Assembly (NCBI RefSeq): GCF_006349365.1
Contig: NZ_CP040899.1
Location: 930,001-994,000 of the forward strand
DNA: 64,000 nt
From: Georgenia wutianyii
Lineage (GTDB): Bacteria > Actinomycetota > Actinomycetes > Actinomycetales > Actinomycetaceae
Direction of reading: 5' to 3'
Positions 39,621-48,106 of this stretch are shown in pieces. The notes under the pieces were generated by a model. It was not told the DNA's origin. It searched no databases and worked only from the letters and a program-made list of their open reading frames with translations. Every line of letters begins with the position of its first letter. Positions within the stretch are counted from its first letter, which is position 1. Both the position numbers and the translations under genes were made by a program.

Positions 39621-42206
39621 TCAGGCCTTGACCACGTTGGCGATGGTCGTGTGAGACGCGTTCCCCTTGGCCAACGGAGAGGGGTGCAGCGAGGTGAGGG
39701 TGTTGACCGAGCCGGCGGTGTCGACCGGCAGGTCCTGGTTCGCCTCCGCGGGCGGGCGGACGTCGGAGCTCGGCTTCGGGCTGTACCAGGCGCCCTGCGG
39801 GATCGACATGACCCCGGGGGCGATGCGCTCGGTCACCTTGGCCTCCAGGCGCACGGTGCCGCGGTCGTTGTAGACGAACACGTCGTCGCCGTTGGCGATG
39901 CCGCGCTCCTCGGCGTCCGCGGGGTTGATCCACACCGTCTGGTGGTGGGCCTCCTTGAGCCAGTCCACGTTGCCGTAGGTGGAGTGGGTGCGGGCCTTGA
40001 AGTGGTGGCCGATCACCTGCAGCGGGTACTTCTCCGAGGCGCGCGCCTCGAGGGCACCCTCCCAGGTGTCCACGTGCTCGGGCAGCGGGCAGAGCTTGTC
40101 GCCGGCGAGCTCGGGACGGAAGACACCGAAGGTCCACTTCTCCGACATCGCGGCGAGGCGCTCGGAGTAGATCTCGATCTTGCCCGACGGCGTCGGCAGC
40201 GGGTTGGCCCCGGGGTCCTCACGGAAGTCGGAGAGGGTGACGACCGGACCGATGTTCTTCCGGTAGATGCCCATCTCCTTCCACTCGTCGTAGTCCGGGA
40301 GGTCGGGGTCGTTCTCGCGCGTGGCCTCGATGGTCTCGCGCAGCCAGTCCTCGCGGGACTTGCCCTCGGTGAACTCCGGCTCGGTGCCCAGTCGCTTGGC
40401 CATCTCGGTGCAGATGTCGAAGATGCTCTTGCACTCGTAGAGCGGCTCGATCGCCTGGGAGGAGACGATGCCGTAGGCCATGGGGCCGGCGTTCTCGCCC
40501 GGGTGGACGTCGGACTCCTCCGCGGAGGAGGTGCCGGGCAGGATGTAGTCCGCGTAGCGCGCCGACACCGTGTACTGGATGTCGCACACGACGATGAGCT
40601 CGCACTTGGAGTCGTCCTGGAGGATCTCCACCGACCGGTTGTTGTCACCGGTCTGGTTGACGATGGAGTTGCCGCCGTACTGCCAGACCATCTTGATCGG
40701 CACGTCGAGCTTGGTGTTGGTGGGGTTGCCCTTCTCGTCCACGGGCACCTTGTTGTCGCGGACGCCCGGGGCGGACTTCTCGCACACACCGGCGTTGAAC
40801 GTGTCCATCTCGGGGCCGTGGTCGATCGCGTCGAGCCACGAGAAGACCGAGATGATCTTGTTCGACGGGTTGGTGATGCCGTAGTTGAACGGCTTGACGA
40901 ACGGCAGGCCCTGGGCGCTCTCGCGGGCGCCGGTACCACCGCCGGGGATGCCGATGCTGCCGATGACGCAGGCGAGCAGGAAGATCGCGCGGGCGTTGTT
41001 CTCGCCGTTGGCGTGGCGCTGCGGGCCCCAGCCCTGGGTGATCGCGCACGGCTTGGCGGTGGCGATGTCACGGGCGAGCTGGCGGATGCGAGTGGCGGGG
41101 ACGCCGGTGATGCCGGCGGCCCACTCGGGGGTCTTCTCGACGCCGTCCGGGCCCTTGCCCTCGATGTAGGAGCGGTAGGAGGAGTTCTCCGGGGCGCCCT
41201 CGGGCAGCGTCTTCTCGTCGAAGCCGACGCAGTAGCGGTCGAGGAAGGCCTGGTCGTGCAGGTCCTCCTCGAGCATCACGTGGATCATGCCGGCGACGAG
41301 CGCGGCGTCGGTGCCCGGGCGCAGCGGGACCCAGTCGTCGGCGAGGACGGCCGCGGTCTCCGAGTAGCGCGGGTCGATGACGATGGTGCGCACGCCGTGC
41401 TTCTTCTTCGTCATCTGGGTGACGGCCAGCTGGCCACCGCCGGACATGCGGGTCTCGAGCGGGTTGTTCCCGAACATGACCTGCAGGCGGGAGTTGGCGG
41501 CGTCGTCGAAGGAGTTGCCGCCGACCCAGGTGCCGTAGAAGTAGGGGTAGGCCTGGGTGATCTCGGTGGTCGAGTAGTCGGAGTAGTGGTCGAGGTACCC
41601 GCCCCAGGTGTTCATCAGGCGGGCGAAGGGGGAGGCGTCCGGCGGCCACGAGCAGGCCATCGTCGAGCCCAGCACGCCGGTCCCGTAGTTGATGTAGAAG
41701 GCCTCGTTGCCGTACTCGGCCTTGATCTCCTTCATCTTGTCGGTGATCTCGTCGAGCGCCTGCTCCCACGAGATCTCCTCCCACTGCTCCTCGCCGCGCT
41801 TGGTGCCCGGCTTGCGCTTCATGGGCTTCTTCAGGCGGTCGGGGTTGTACACGCGGTGGCGGATGGAGCGACCACGGACGCACGCGAGCACGCTCTGGCT
41901 GCCCAGCTCGTCGTCACCGGTGTTGTCCGGAAGGACCCGGACGATGGTGCCGTCCTTGACCTGCAGACGCAGGGGGCAGCGGGAGCCGCAGTTGACGGTG
42001 CAGGCCGACCACACCGTGCGGTCGGCGTCCGCCATGCCCTCGACCGCCGCGGCGGCCGGTGCGCTGCCGGGCATGCCCAGGTCGGACACGGTCGAGACGA
42101 GCGCCGCCGCTCCTCCGGTCACCGCTGACCACTTGAGGAAGGTCCGTCGCGTGGGACCCTTCCTGGCGTCGTCGAGACCGTGCTCGACAGTGGACGTTTG
42201 GCTCAT
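39621..42206 (-). CDS. dmsA: Molybdopterin oxidoreductase, DmsA type (copy 1)
   Basis: An 861-residue catalytic subunit. A twin-arginine leader (TRRTFLK, residues 19-25) is followed by a Cx3Cx3Cx31C iron-sulfur motif (C69, C73, C77, C109). The bis-MGD binding domain has HYSDYSTTEI, whose Ser is the likely molybdenum ligand as in DMSO reductases, and FGNNPLETRMSGGG. The C-terminal domain ends in NDRGTVRLEAKV and WYSPKP. It is likely an S- or N-oxide reductase, but the substrate is not decided by sequence. The ATG has a strong ribosome site (AAGGAGG). Residues encoded by about 41028-41320 are nearly identical to copy 2, although the rest differs. Confidence 0.9.
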   Translation of the reverse strand: MSQTSTVEHGLDDARKGPTRRTFLKWSAVTGGAAALVSTVSDLGMPGSAPAAAAVEGMADADRTVWSACTVNCGSRCPLRLQVKDGTIVRVLPDNTGDDELGSQSVLACVRGRSIRHRVYNPDRLKKPMKRKPGTKRGEEQWEEISWEQALDEITDKMKEIKAEYGNEAFYINYGTGVLGSTMACSWPPDASPFARLMNTWGGYLDHYSDYSTTEITQAYPYFYGTWVGGNSFDDAANSRLQVMFGNNPLETRMSGGGQLAVTQMTKKKHGVRTIVIDPRYSETAAVLADDWVPLRPGTDAALVAGMIHVMLEEDLHDQAFLDRYCVGFDEKTLPEGAPENSSYRSYIEGKGPDGVEKTPEWAAGITGVPATRIRQLARDIATAKPCAITQGWGPQRHANGENNARAIFLLACVIGSIGIPGGGTGARESAQGLPFVKPFNYGITNPSNKIISVFSWLDAIDHGPEMDTFNAGVCEKSAPGVRDNKVPVDEKGNPTNTKLDVPIKMVWQYGGNSIVNQTGDNNRSVEILQDDSKCELIVVCDIQYTVSARYADYILPGTSSAEESDVHPGENAGPMAYGIVSSQAIEPLYECKSIFDICTEMAKRLGTEPEFTEGKSREDWLRETIEATRENDPDLPDYDEWKEMGIYRKNIGPVVTLSDFREDPGANPLPTPSGKIEIYSERLAAMSEKWTFGVFRPELAGDKLCPLPEHVDTWEGALEARASEKYPLQVIGHHFKARTHSTYGNVDWLKEAHHQTVWINPADAEERGIANGDDVFVYNDRGTVRLEAKVTERIAPGVMSIPQGAWYSPKPSSDVRPPAEANQDLPVDTAGSVNTLTSLHPSPLAKGNASHTTIANVVKA

Positions 42207-42273
42207 CGCCGGCCTCCTTGGAACGTACATGAAAGACCACACCATGAGACCAACCGGGGCGGCCCGGGCCGCA

Positions 42274-42285
42274 GGACCTTCGTCC
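42274..42285. promoter_or_regulatory. DosR-like dyad upstream of dmsA1
   Basis: GGAC-CTTC-GTCC matches the core half-sites and 4-base spacing of the DosR/DevR box (GGGACTWWAGTCCC). Its centre is about 74 bases ahead of the dmsA1 ATG, the same distance as the related site before dmsA2. The regulator identity is inference. Confidence 0.5.
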
Positions 42286-42340
42286 AGAAGACAGCGCTGA
42301 CCTCCGTCTTCTCCCGGTGACGCGCCGGGCGGGGACGACG

Positions 42341-42370
42341 AAGGGGTGAGCCCCGCAGGGCTCACCCCTT
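42341..42370. terminator. Terminator of the dmsABC2 operon
   Basis: AAGGGGTGAGCCC (42341-42353) and GGGCTCACCCCTT (42358-42370) are perfect 13-base arms around a CGCA tetraloop. It lies 54 bases beyond the dmsC2 stop on the minus strand and before the dmsA1 control region. Confidence 0.75.
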
Positions 42371-42423
42371 GTCTCCGGACCGGGCGACTCGCCGTGCCGG
42401 GAGGGCGGACGGTGTCCGCCAGG

Positions 42424-43461
42424 TCAGATGCCGACTCGGATCATGGAGTCGTAGTGCAGGGAGCGGCCCATGAGCTCGGCGATGAGGGCGAGGGTGAAGG
42501 CCGCGGTCATGAGGGTGGTGAGGTGGATGGGGTTCTCGCGTCGTGCCTGGCCGGCGGCGCGGTAGGTGAACAGGGCGAGGATGACCGCGGCGATGCCGAG
42601 CAGGATGAGTCGGATGGCGAAGAAGGTGCCGGAGAAGACGGCTGCGGCGGTGGTGGCGCCCTGGGTGGCGAGGTCTGCGATGTGCAGGGGGTAGGAGGCC
42701 AGGACCAGGACGCCGATGGTTGCCGAGGCGACGGCCAGGTACTGGACGGTGCGGGTGGTCAGGGTCCACTCGTCGGTGGTGGTGGGGGCGTTGATCTGGG
42801 CGACGCGGGTGCGGACCAGGGTGGCCAGCGCGCCGCCGGTGCCCTCACCGGTGCCCTCGCCGTTGCCCTCGCTGGTGGCCTCGCTGGTGGCCTCGGTGTC
42901 GGTGGTCTGGGGGCGGCGGCGGTTGCGGATCGTTGCGGTGAGCATGAGCGCGCAGCCGGCGGCCAGGGCGCCGAGCATGAGGGTGGTGGCGAAGAAGTGC
43001 AGCGGGACGATGGGGGTGTTCCAGGCCGGCACGGTCTGCAGGGAGTAGTAGATCTGGGACATCGACCAGATGAGGGCGATGCCGGTCAGCGCGGTGGCGG
43101 CGGCCACGAGCTGACGCACCCGGATGGTGCCGATCTTGAACCACTGCAGCAGGGCGAAGGCGAAGCCCAGGGCGGCGAACGCGATACCGAAGACGATCTC
43201 GCGGGAGAGCCAGGAGGTGCCGACGTTGCGGAAGACGTTGAGCGTGTTGGTGATGTCGTTCATGTGCAGCGTCGAGGCGGCCAGGCCCAGGACCATGGCC
43301 GGGCCGATGGCGTAGACGACCGGCTCGGTGAGTCGTTCGACGGTGCGCATGTCGTGGCGTCGGGAGGCGATGAGCTGGACGACGCCCAGGATGATGAAGG
43401 TGCCCACGCACATCTGGGCGATGACCGTGAACAGGATCATCGGGAGCTCGTGGACGTTCAT
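42424..43461 (-). CDS. dmsC: DmsC-type membrane anchor subunit (copy 2)
   Basis: A 345-residue membrane anchor, identical to copy 1 except S193 and A195 in the Gly/Glu/Thr-rich loop (two base changes, both altering amino acids). Membrane topology and predicted quinol role are as in copy 1. The ATG overlaps the dmsB2 stop by one base. It is followed by a 13-bp stem terminator. Unlike copy 1, no TorD gene is attached downstream. Confidence 0.88.
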   Translation of the reverse strand: MNVHELPMILFTVIAQMCVGTFIILGVVQLIASRRHDMRTVERLTEPVVYAIGPAMVLGLAASTLHMNDITNTLNVFRNVGTSWLSREIVFGIAFAALGFAFALLQWFKIGTIRVRQLVAAATALTGIALIWSMSQIYYSLQTVPAWNTPIVPLHFFATTLMLGALAAGCALMLTATIRNRRRPQTTDTEATSEATSEGNGEGTGEGTGGALATLVRTRVAQINAPTTTDEWTLTTRTVQYLAVASATIGVLVLASYPLHIADLATQGATTAAAVFSGTFFAIRLILLGIAAVILALFTYRAAGQARRENPIHLTTLMTAAFTLALIAELMGRSLHYDSMIRVGI

Positions 43462-44099
43462 CAGATCTCCTTCGGGTTGGCGATCTGCCCGCTGGCGTCG
43501 TTCCAGGGCTGGGCGTCGCGGTGGGGCGTGATCACCAGGCGCGGCTTGGTGAGGTTGGGGTCGGGCAGGGGCGCGATGGCGTCGACGTCGCCGTACTTCT
43601 CGCGCAGCTCCTCGATGGGGCCCCAGTCCAGGGCCCGGGAGGGGCAGGCGTCCACGCAGGCCGGGGCCTGGCCGGTCTCGCGGTAGTCGTAGCACAGGTC
43701 GCACTTGGACATGTGCCCGGTCTCCACGTTGAACTGCGGGGCGGAGTAGGGGCAGGCCCACTCGCAGTAGCGGCAGCCCACGCACTTGCCCTCGTCGACG
43801 AAGACGGTGCCGTCCTCACGCTGGGTCATCGCGGTGGTGGGGCACACCTGGACGCACACCGGGTCCTCGCAGTGGTTGCACGCGATGGAGGTGTAGTAGG
43901 TGAACACGTTGGGGGTGAAGGTGTCCCCGTCCTGCTGCCAGGACCCGCCGGAGTACTCCACCACCCGGCGCCAGTTCACCCCGATCGGCAGGTCGTGCTT
44001 GTCCTTGCACGAGACGGCACACGCCTTGCACCCCGTGCACGCGGACTGGTCGAAGTAGAAGCCGTAGTTCGCACCGGCCTCGGTCAGAGAGTCAGTCAT
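43461..44099 (-). CDS. dmsB: DmsB-type four-cluster ferredoxin subunit (copy 2)
   Basis: A 212-residue protein with the same sequence as DmsB copy 1, including all sixteen cluster cysteines. The ATG at 44099 is chosen because it matches the start of copy 1. A GTG one codon upstream would add a single residue. The gene follows dmsA2 by six bases. It serves the second, divergent catalytic subunit, which implies that one electron-transfer module works with two different DmsA proteins. Confidence 0.93.
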   Translation of the reverse strand: MTDSLTEAGANYGFYFDQSACTGCKACAVSCKDKHDLPIGVNWRRVVEYSGGSWQQDGDTFTPNVFTYYTSIACNHCEDPVCVQVCPTTAMTQREDGTVFVDEGKCVGCRYCEWACPYSAPQFNVETGHMSKCDLCYDYRETGQAPACVDACPSRALDWGPIEELREKYGDVDAIAPLPDPNLTKPRLVITPHRDAQPWNDASGQIANPKEI

Positions 44100-44105
44100 C
44101 ACTCA

Positions 44106-46553
44106 TCAGGCCTTTCGCACGTCGACGAGAGCGGTGTGTCCGGGGTTTCCCTTGGCCAGCGGCGAGGGGTGGTACTTCATCAGGGTGTTGACGTTGCCGC
44201 CGACGTCCACCCCGTCCTTGTCGGGGGTGTACCAGGCGCCCTGCGGCAGGGAGACGACGCCGGGAGCGATGCGCGGGGTCACCCGCGCCTGGGTGCGGAC
44301 GGTGCCGCGGTCGTTGAAGACGAGGATCGTGTCCCCGTTGGCCACCCCGCGCGCCTCGGCGTCCTGCGGGTTGATCCACAGCATCTGCGGGTGCGCCTCG
44401 AGGTTGCGCGGCAGGTTGGCATAGCTCGAGTGGGTGCGCCCCTTGTAGTGGTGGGCGATGCACTGGAGCGGGAAGGTCGAGGTGCGGGCCTCCAGCGCTC
44501 CCTCCCAGGTGTCGAGGTGCTCGGGCAGGGCGGTGAGCCGGTCGCCGGCGCGGTCGCCCTCGAAGACCCACTCCTGGGACATCTCGTAGAGCTGCTGGGA
44601 GAAGATCTCGATCTTGCCCGAGGGCGTGGCCAGCGGGTTGGCCTCCGGGTCCTCCCGGAAGGCCTTCATCCCGATGACGTGGCCGTCGGGGTTCTTCTTG
44701 CGGAAGACACCCATCTCCCGGAGCTCGTCCTCGGTGGGGAAGTCCGGCACCGTCTCGCGGGTCTGCTCGAAGAGCCAGGTGCGCCACTCCTCCTGGGTGC
44801 GTCCCTGGGTGAACTCCTCCTCGATACCCAGGCGGCGGGCGAGCTCGGTGCACATCTCGTAGCCGGTCTTGCTCTCGTAGAGCGGCTCGATCGCCTTGTC
44901 GCCGATGATCGACCAGCCCATGTCGCTGCAGCTGGCCCCGGGGATGAGGTCGTTCTCCTCGAAGTTCGTCGTCGCCGGCAGGACGATGTCGCCCCAGTCG
45001 CACGAGGGCGTCCACTGGTGGTCGATGACGACGATGAACTCGCACTTGGTGTCGTCGCGCAGCGTCTCCTGGGTGACGTGGACGTCGTTGTGCTGGTTGA
45101 TCAGCGTGTTGGAGGAGTTGACGATCATGAGCTTGATGCCGACGTCGAGCCGGTCCTTGCCCCGCACGCCGTCCTTGACGGCCGTCATCTCCGGGCCGTG
45201 GTCGATGGCATCGATCCAGTTGAAGCAGGAGATCTGGGTGCTGACCGGGGGAGCCTCGCCGTCGAACAGGGGGAAGGACGTGACGGGGATGCTGTAGTTG
45301 CCCTCGCGGGCACCGTTGCCGCCGCCCGGGATGCCGATGTTGCCTGTGGCCGCGGCGAGCGTGAAGACGGCGCGGGCGACGTTCTCACCGTTGGCGTGGC
45401 GCTGCGATCCCCAGCCCTGGGTGATCGCGCACGGCTTGGCGGTGGCGATGTCACGGGCGAGCTGGCGGATGCGGGCGGCGGGGACGCCGGTGATGCCGGC
45501 GGCCCACTCGGGGGTCTTCTCGACGCCGTCGGGGCCCTTGCCCTCGATGTAGGAGCGGTAGGAGGAGTTCTCCGGGGCGCCCTCGGGCAGCGTGTCCTCG
45601 TCGAAGCCGACGCAGTAGCGGTCGAGGAAGGCCTGGTCGTGCAGGTCCTCGGCGAGCATCACGTGGATCATGCCGGCGACGAGCGCGGCGTCGGTGCCCG
45701 GGCGGACCGGGACCCACTCGTCGGCGACGGCCAGGGCGGTCTCGGAGTACCGCGGGTCGATGACGATCGTGCGCACGCCGAACTCCGCGCGGACCTTCTG
45801 GACGACCGCGAGCTCCCCGCCGCCGGACATCCGCGTCTCGAGCGGGTTGTTCCCGAACATCACCTGCAGCCGCGAGTTCTGGGCGTCCTCGAGAGAGTTC
45901 GAGGCCATCCAGCCGCCGTACTGGTAGGGGAAGGCGGCGGTGATCTGAGCCGTCGAGTAGTCCCCGTACTGGCCGAGGTAGCCGCCGTAGGTGTTGAGCA
46001 GGCGCGGCCACGTGCCGCGCTTGGTGATGTTCCCGCCGGTGGAGCCCGAGCCGTAGTGGTACCACAGGGCCTCGTTGCCGTAGGTCTCCTTCACGCGCCG
46101 CATCTGCGAGGCGATCGTGTCGAGAGCCTCCTCCCAGGAGATCGCCTCCCACTGGCCGCTGCCGCGCGGGCCGGTCCGGCGCACCGGGGTCTTGATGCGG
46201 TCGGGGCTGTAGATCCGCTCGCGCTGGTTACGACCCCGGACGCACGCCCGGATGTTGAAGTCACCGAACTCGTCCGAGCCGGTGGAGTCGGGCAGGACGC
46301 GGACGACCGTGCCGTCCTTGACCTGCAGGCGCAGCGGGCAGCGGGACTGGCAGTTGGCAAGGCACGCGTTCCACACGGTCGCGTCGACGCCAGGCATGCC
46401 GTCGGCCGCAGCCGCCTGCGTGGCGCGACCCGGCATACCGAGGTCGGCGGCCGTCGAGACGAGTGCGGCCGCTCCGCCCGTCGCGGCCGACCACTTGAGG
46501 AAGGTGCGGCGGCTGGGGCGCGGCCGCGTCGTCGCTGACTGTGGGGTGACCAT
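44106..46553 (-). CDS. dmsA: Molybdopterin oxidoreductase, DmsA type (copy 2)
   Basis: An 815-residue catalytic subunit paralogous to dmsA1, shorter and clearly diverged outside a conserved central patch. The twin-arginine leader is SRRTFLK (residues 14-20), cluster cysteines are C64, C68, C72 and C104, and the probable Mo-ligand Ser is in GQYGDYSTAQI. The substrate funnel differs: YHYGSGSTGGNITKRGTWPRL here against TGVLGSTMACSWPPDASPF in copy 1, suggesting a different substrate. The ribosome site GGAGG lies eight bases before the ATG. It belongs to a dmsABC operon ending at 42424. Confidence 0.9.
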   Translation of the reverse strand: MVTPQSATTRPRPSRRTFLKWSAATGGAAALVSTAADLGMPGRATQAAAADGMPGVDATVWNACLANCQSRCPLRLQVKDGTVVRVLPDSTGSDEFGDFNIRACVRGRNQRERIYSPDRIKTPVRRTGPRGSGQWEAISWEEALDTIASQMRRVKETYGNEALWYHYGSGSTGGNITKRGTWPRLLNTYGGYLGQYGDYSTAQITAAFPYQYGGWMASNSLEDAQNSRLQVMFGNNPLETRMSGGGELAVVQKVRAEFGVRTIVIDPRYSETALAVADEWVPVRPGTDAALVAGMIHVMLAEDLHDQAFLDRYCVGFDEDTLPEGAPENSSYRSYIEGKGPDGVEKTPEWAAGITGVPAARIRQLARDIATAKPCAITQGWGSQRHANGENVARAVFTLAAATGNIGIPGGGNGAREGNYSIPVTSFPLFDGEAPPVSTQISCFNWIDAIDHGPEMTAVKDGVRGKDRLDVGIKLMIVNSSNTLINQHNDVHVTQETLRDDTKCEFIVVIDHQWTPSCDWGDIVLPATTNFEENDLIPGASCSDMGWSIIGDKAIEPLYESKTGYEMCTELARRLGIEEEFTQGRTQEEWRTWLFEQTRETVPDFPTEDELREMGVFRKKNPDGHVIGMKAFREDPEANPLATPSGKIEIFSQQLYEMSQEWVFEGDRAGDRLTALPEHLDTWEGALEARTSTFPLQCIAHHYKGRTHSSYANLPRNLEAHPQMLWINPQDAEARGVANGDTILVFNDRGTVRTQARVTPRIAPGVVSLPQGAWYTPDKDGVDVGGNVNTLMKYHPSPLAKGNPGHTALVDVRKA

Positions 46554-46615
46554 TCGTGTTGCCTCCGATGTGTATGGCCTGGACCACAGCCAGCACACCA
46601 GTGACAACTGATGAA

Positions 46616-46633
46616 GACGTAGGACCTACGTCC
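46616..46633. promoter_or_regulatory. DosR-like dyad upstream of dmsA2
   Basis: GGACCTACGTCC (46622-46633) has the GGAC-N4-GTCC core. It is embedded in a perfect 17-base palindrome GACGTAGG-A-CCTACGTC (46616-46632). The centre is about 74 bases upstream of the dmsA2 ATG, matching the spacing at dmsA1. Confidence 0.55.
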
Positions 46634-46634
46634 A

Positions 46635-46664
46635 CGGATTTCCGCGGAATTCCGCGGAAATCCG
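46635..46664. promoter_or_regulatory. 30-bp perfect palindrome built from TTCCGCGGAA repeats
   Basis: A perfect 30-base palindrome containing two adjacent copies of TTCCGCGGAA lies between the tatC stop and the dmsA2 dyad. As RNA it would give a 13-bp stem with an AATT loop and could terminate tatBAC transcription. As DNA it could be an operator array for the divergent region. A related imperfect copy occurs at 52146-52167. Confidence 0.6.
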
Positions 46665-46707
46665 CGGGATATTCGCAACGCCCGGGGGATTTATCCCGGA
46701 GTCGGGC

Positions 46708-47487
46708 TCAGGCGGCCACCGGGACCGGGTCCTCGGCCTGACGCTTGCGCACACTGGCGTCGCGCATCGCGGAGACCCCCACCGCGAGGAAGAACAGCAC
46801 GACGAGACCGAGTGCCTGGATGATCATCGGCACCGGGTTGGGGACCGGGTTGATCACCGCGGCGAAGGTGAACGCGACGACGACGGCCCAGCGCCAGCCG
46901 GCCAGCATCGTCCGCGCGGAGAGCACGCCCAGGAAGTTGAGCGCGACGAGGATCTCCGGCAGGAGGAACGAGAGCCCGAAGGCGATGACGAGGTACATGT
47001 AGAACGTGACGAACGAGCCCGCACTGAGCAGCGTGGCGGCTCCCTCGGGCACGAAGGAGATGAGCGCCCCGACGGCGCGGGGGACGATGAGCACGCCGGC
47101 GACGGCGCCGGCGCCGAACAGCAGGACGCCGACGGCGCCGAACGCGAACGCGGTGCGCTTCTCGGCGCGCTTGAGGCCCGGGCCGATGAAGGCCCCGATC
47201 TGGTAGATCCACCACGGGCTGCTGAGGATGGCCCCGGCCCAGAACGCCACTCGGAACTGGAGCTCGAACGCGGCGCCGATCGTCTGGAAGTTCAGCTGCG
47301 GGTTGACGCTGCCGAGCTCGGTGAGCGGGCGCTGGACGAACTCCATGATCGGCTCGTAGAGGTACCAGCCCACGGTGGTCCCGATCCCCAGCCCGACGAG
47401 CACGAGCACGAGCCGCTTGCGGAGCTCCTTGAAGTGGGCTCCGACGCTCATGGCCGCCGTGGGGTTCTCGCGGCGGCGCACGGTCAC
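46708..47487 (-). CDS. tatC: Sec-independent translocase protein TatC
   Basis: A 259-residue integral membrane protein with six segments. Conserved TatC features are HFKELRKRLVLVLVGL at the N-terminus (the H/F-L-EL-R-R motif), FVTFYMYLVIAFGLSFLLPE and the C-terminal VINPVPNPVPMIIQALGLVVLF. TatC forms the receptor that recognises twin-arginine leaders. The GTG overlaps the tatA stop (GTGA). An in-frame ATG 12 codons later is the alternative start. Its cargo plausibly includes the two DmsA subunits encoded just downstream. Confidence 0.95.
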   Translation of the reverse strand: MTVRRRENPTAAMSVGAHFKELRKRLVLVLVGLGIGTTVGWYLYEPIMEFVQRPLTELGSVNPQLNFQTIGAAFELQFRVAFWAGAILSSPWWIYQIGAFIGPGLKRAEKRTAFAFGAVGVLLFGAGAVAGVLIVPRAVGALISFVPEGAATLLSAGSFVTFYMYLVIAFGLSFLLPEILVALNFLGVLSARTMLAGWRWAVVVAFTFAAVINPVPNPVPMIIQALGLVVLFFLAVGVSAMRDASVRKRQAEDPVPVAA

Positions 47488-47657
47488 TTGTCCGGCGTGT
47501 GGGCGGGAGCCGGGGTCTCGTCCTCCTGCAGCTCGGTGATCTCCTTCTTGAACACCTTCATCGACTGGCCGATGGACCGGGCGACGTCGGGCAGGCGCTT
47601 GGCGCCGAAGAGGACGATGAGGACGATGAGCAGGACGAGGATGTGGGTGGGACGCAT
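47484..47657 (-). CDS. tatA: Tat translocase pore subunit TatA
   Basis: A 57-residue TatA with one N-terminal membrane helix (ILVLLIVLIVLFGAKRLPDV), the FGAKRLPDVA hinge and an amphipathic helix RSIGQSMKVFKKEI, then a short acidic tail. TatA oligomers line the protein-conducting path. It lies between tatB (25-base gap) and tatC (four-base overlap) on the same strand. Confidence 0.93.
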   Translation of the reverse strand: MRPTHILVLLIVLIVLFGAKRLPDVARSIGQSMKVFKKEITELQEDETPAPAHTPDK

Positions 47658-47682
47658 GGTGGCGGTTCTCCGTTGTCGGGCC

Positions 47683-48018
47683 TCAAGGGCGGGTCGGGTC
47701 GGGGCTCTTGCCCGGCTGGTGGCCGGCCTGCTTGGTCCAGGCCTCCATCTCCTCACGCACCGCCTGCCGGACGATCTCCCGCGGGTCGTACTGCCGCAGG
47801 TCGAGCTGGCTGAGGTCGAGGCCGCTGAGGTCGACGTCGTCGAGGCCGACGACGTCGCGGCGGGCCTCCTCGCGCAGCTTCGCGCTCCACGACCGGCCGA
47901 AGTCGACGACCTTGCGGAAGGCGCGCAGCGCCTGGGCCAGCCCCTTCGGCCCGATGGTGAGGACCACGACGACGAGGATGATGACGAGCTCGACGGAACT
48001 GACGCCGAACAGGTTCAC
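47683..48018 (-). CDS. tatB: Tat translocase subunit TatB
   Basis: A 111-residue TatA/B-family protein. The N-terminal helix VELVIILVVVVLTIGPKGLAQ contains the GP-G hinge of TatB instead of the FG hinge of TatA. It is followed by a long amphipathic region and an acidic, Leu/Asp-rich stretch (VDLSGLDLSQLDLRQYDP). TatB delivers substrates to TatC. Read from GTG. It is the first gene of tatBAC, with a DosR-like dyad about 67 bases upstream. Confidence 0.88.
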   Translation of the reverse strand: MNLFGVSSVELVIILVVVVLTIGPKGLAQALRAFRKVVDFGRSWSAKLREEARRDVVGLDDVDLSGLDLSQLDLRQYDPREIVRQAVREEMEAWTKQAGHQPGKSPDPTRP

Positions 48019-48077
48019 AGGCTTACTCCTCTCGTGGTGGCCCTCCGAGCGTAGGCTCGCCGCTTTCGCCCAGTTCG

Positions 48078-48091
48078 GGGTCTTTGGTCCC
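48078..48091. promoter_or_regulatory. DosR-like box upstream of tatBAC
   Basis: GGGTCTTTGGTCCC matches the DosR/DevR core GGGACTWWAGTCCC at 12 of 14 positions, and TTCG lies just before it. It sits between the Fe-S gene stop and the tatB start, about 67 bases upstream of tatB. Binding is not shown. Confidence 0.5.
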
Positions 48092-48106
48092 GCGAGGAGC
48101 GAGGGC

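Larger units (their letters stand above)
42424..44099 (-). repeat. Duplicated dmsB-dmsC segment, copy 2
   Basis: This is the second copy of the 1676-bp near-identical segment and again spans exactly stop codon to start codon. Differences from copy 1 are at 42878 and 42885 only. The near-identity of both copies also makes this a likely site of homologous recombination that would delete or duplicate dmsA1. Confidence 0.93.
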
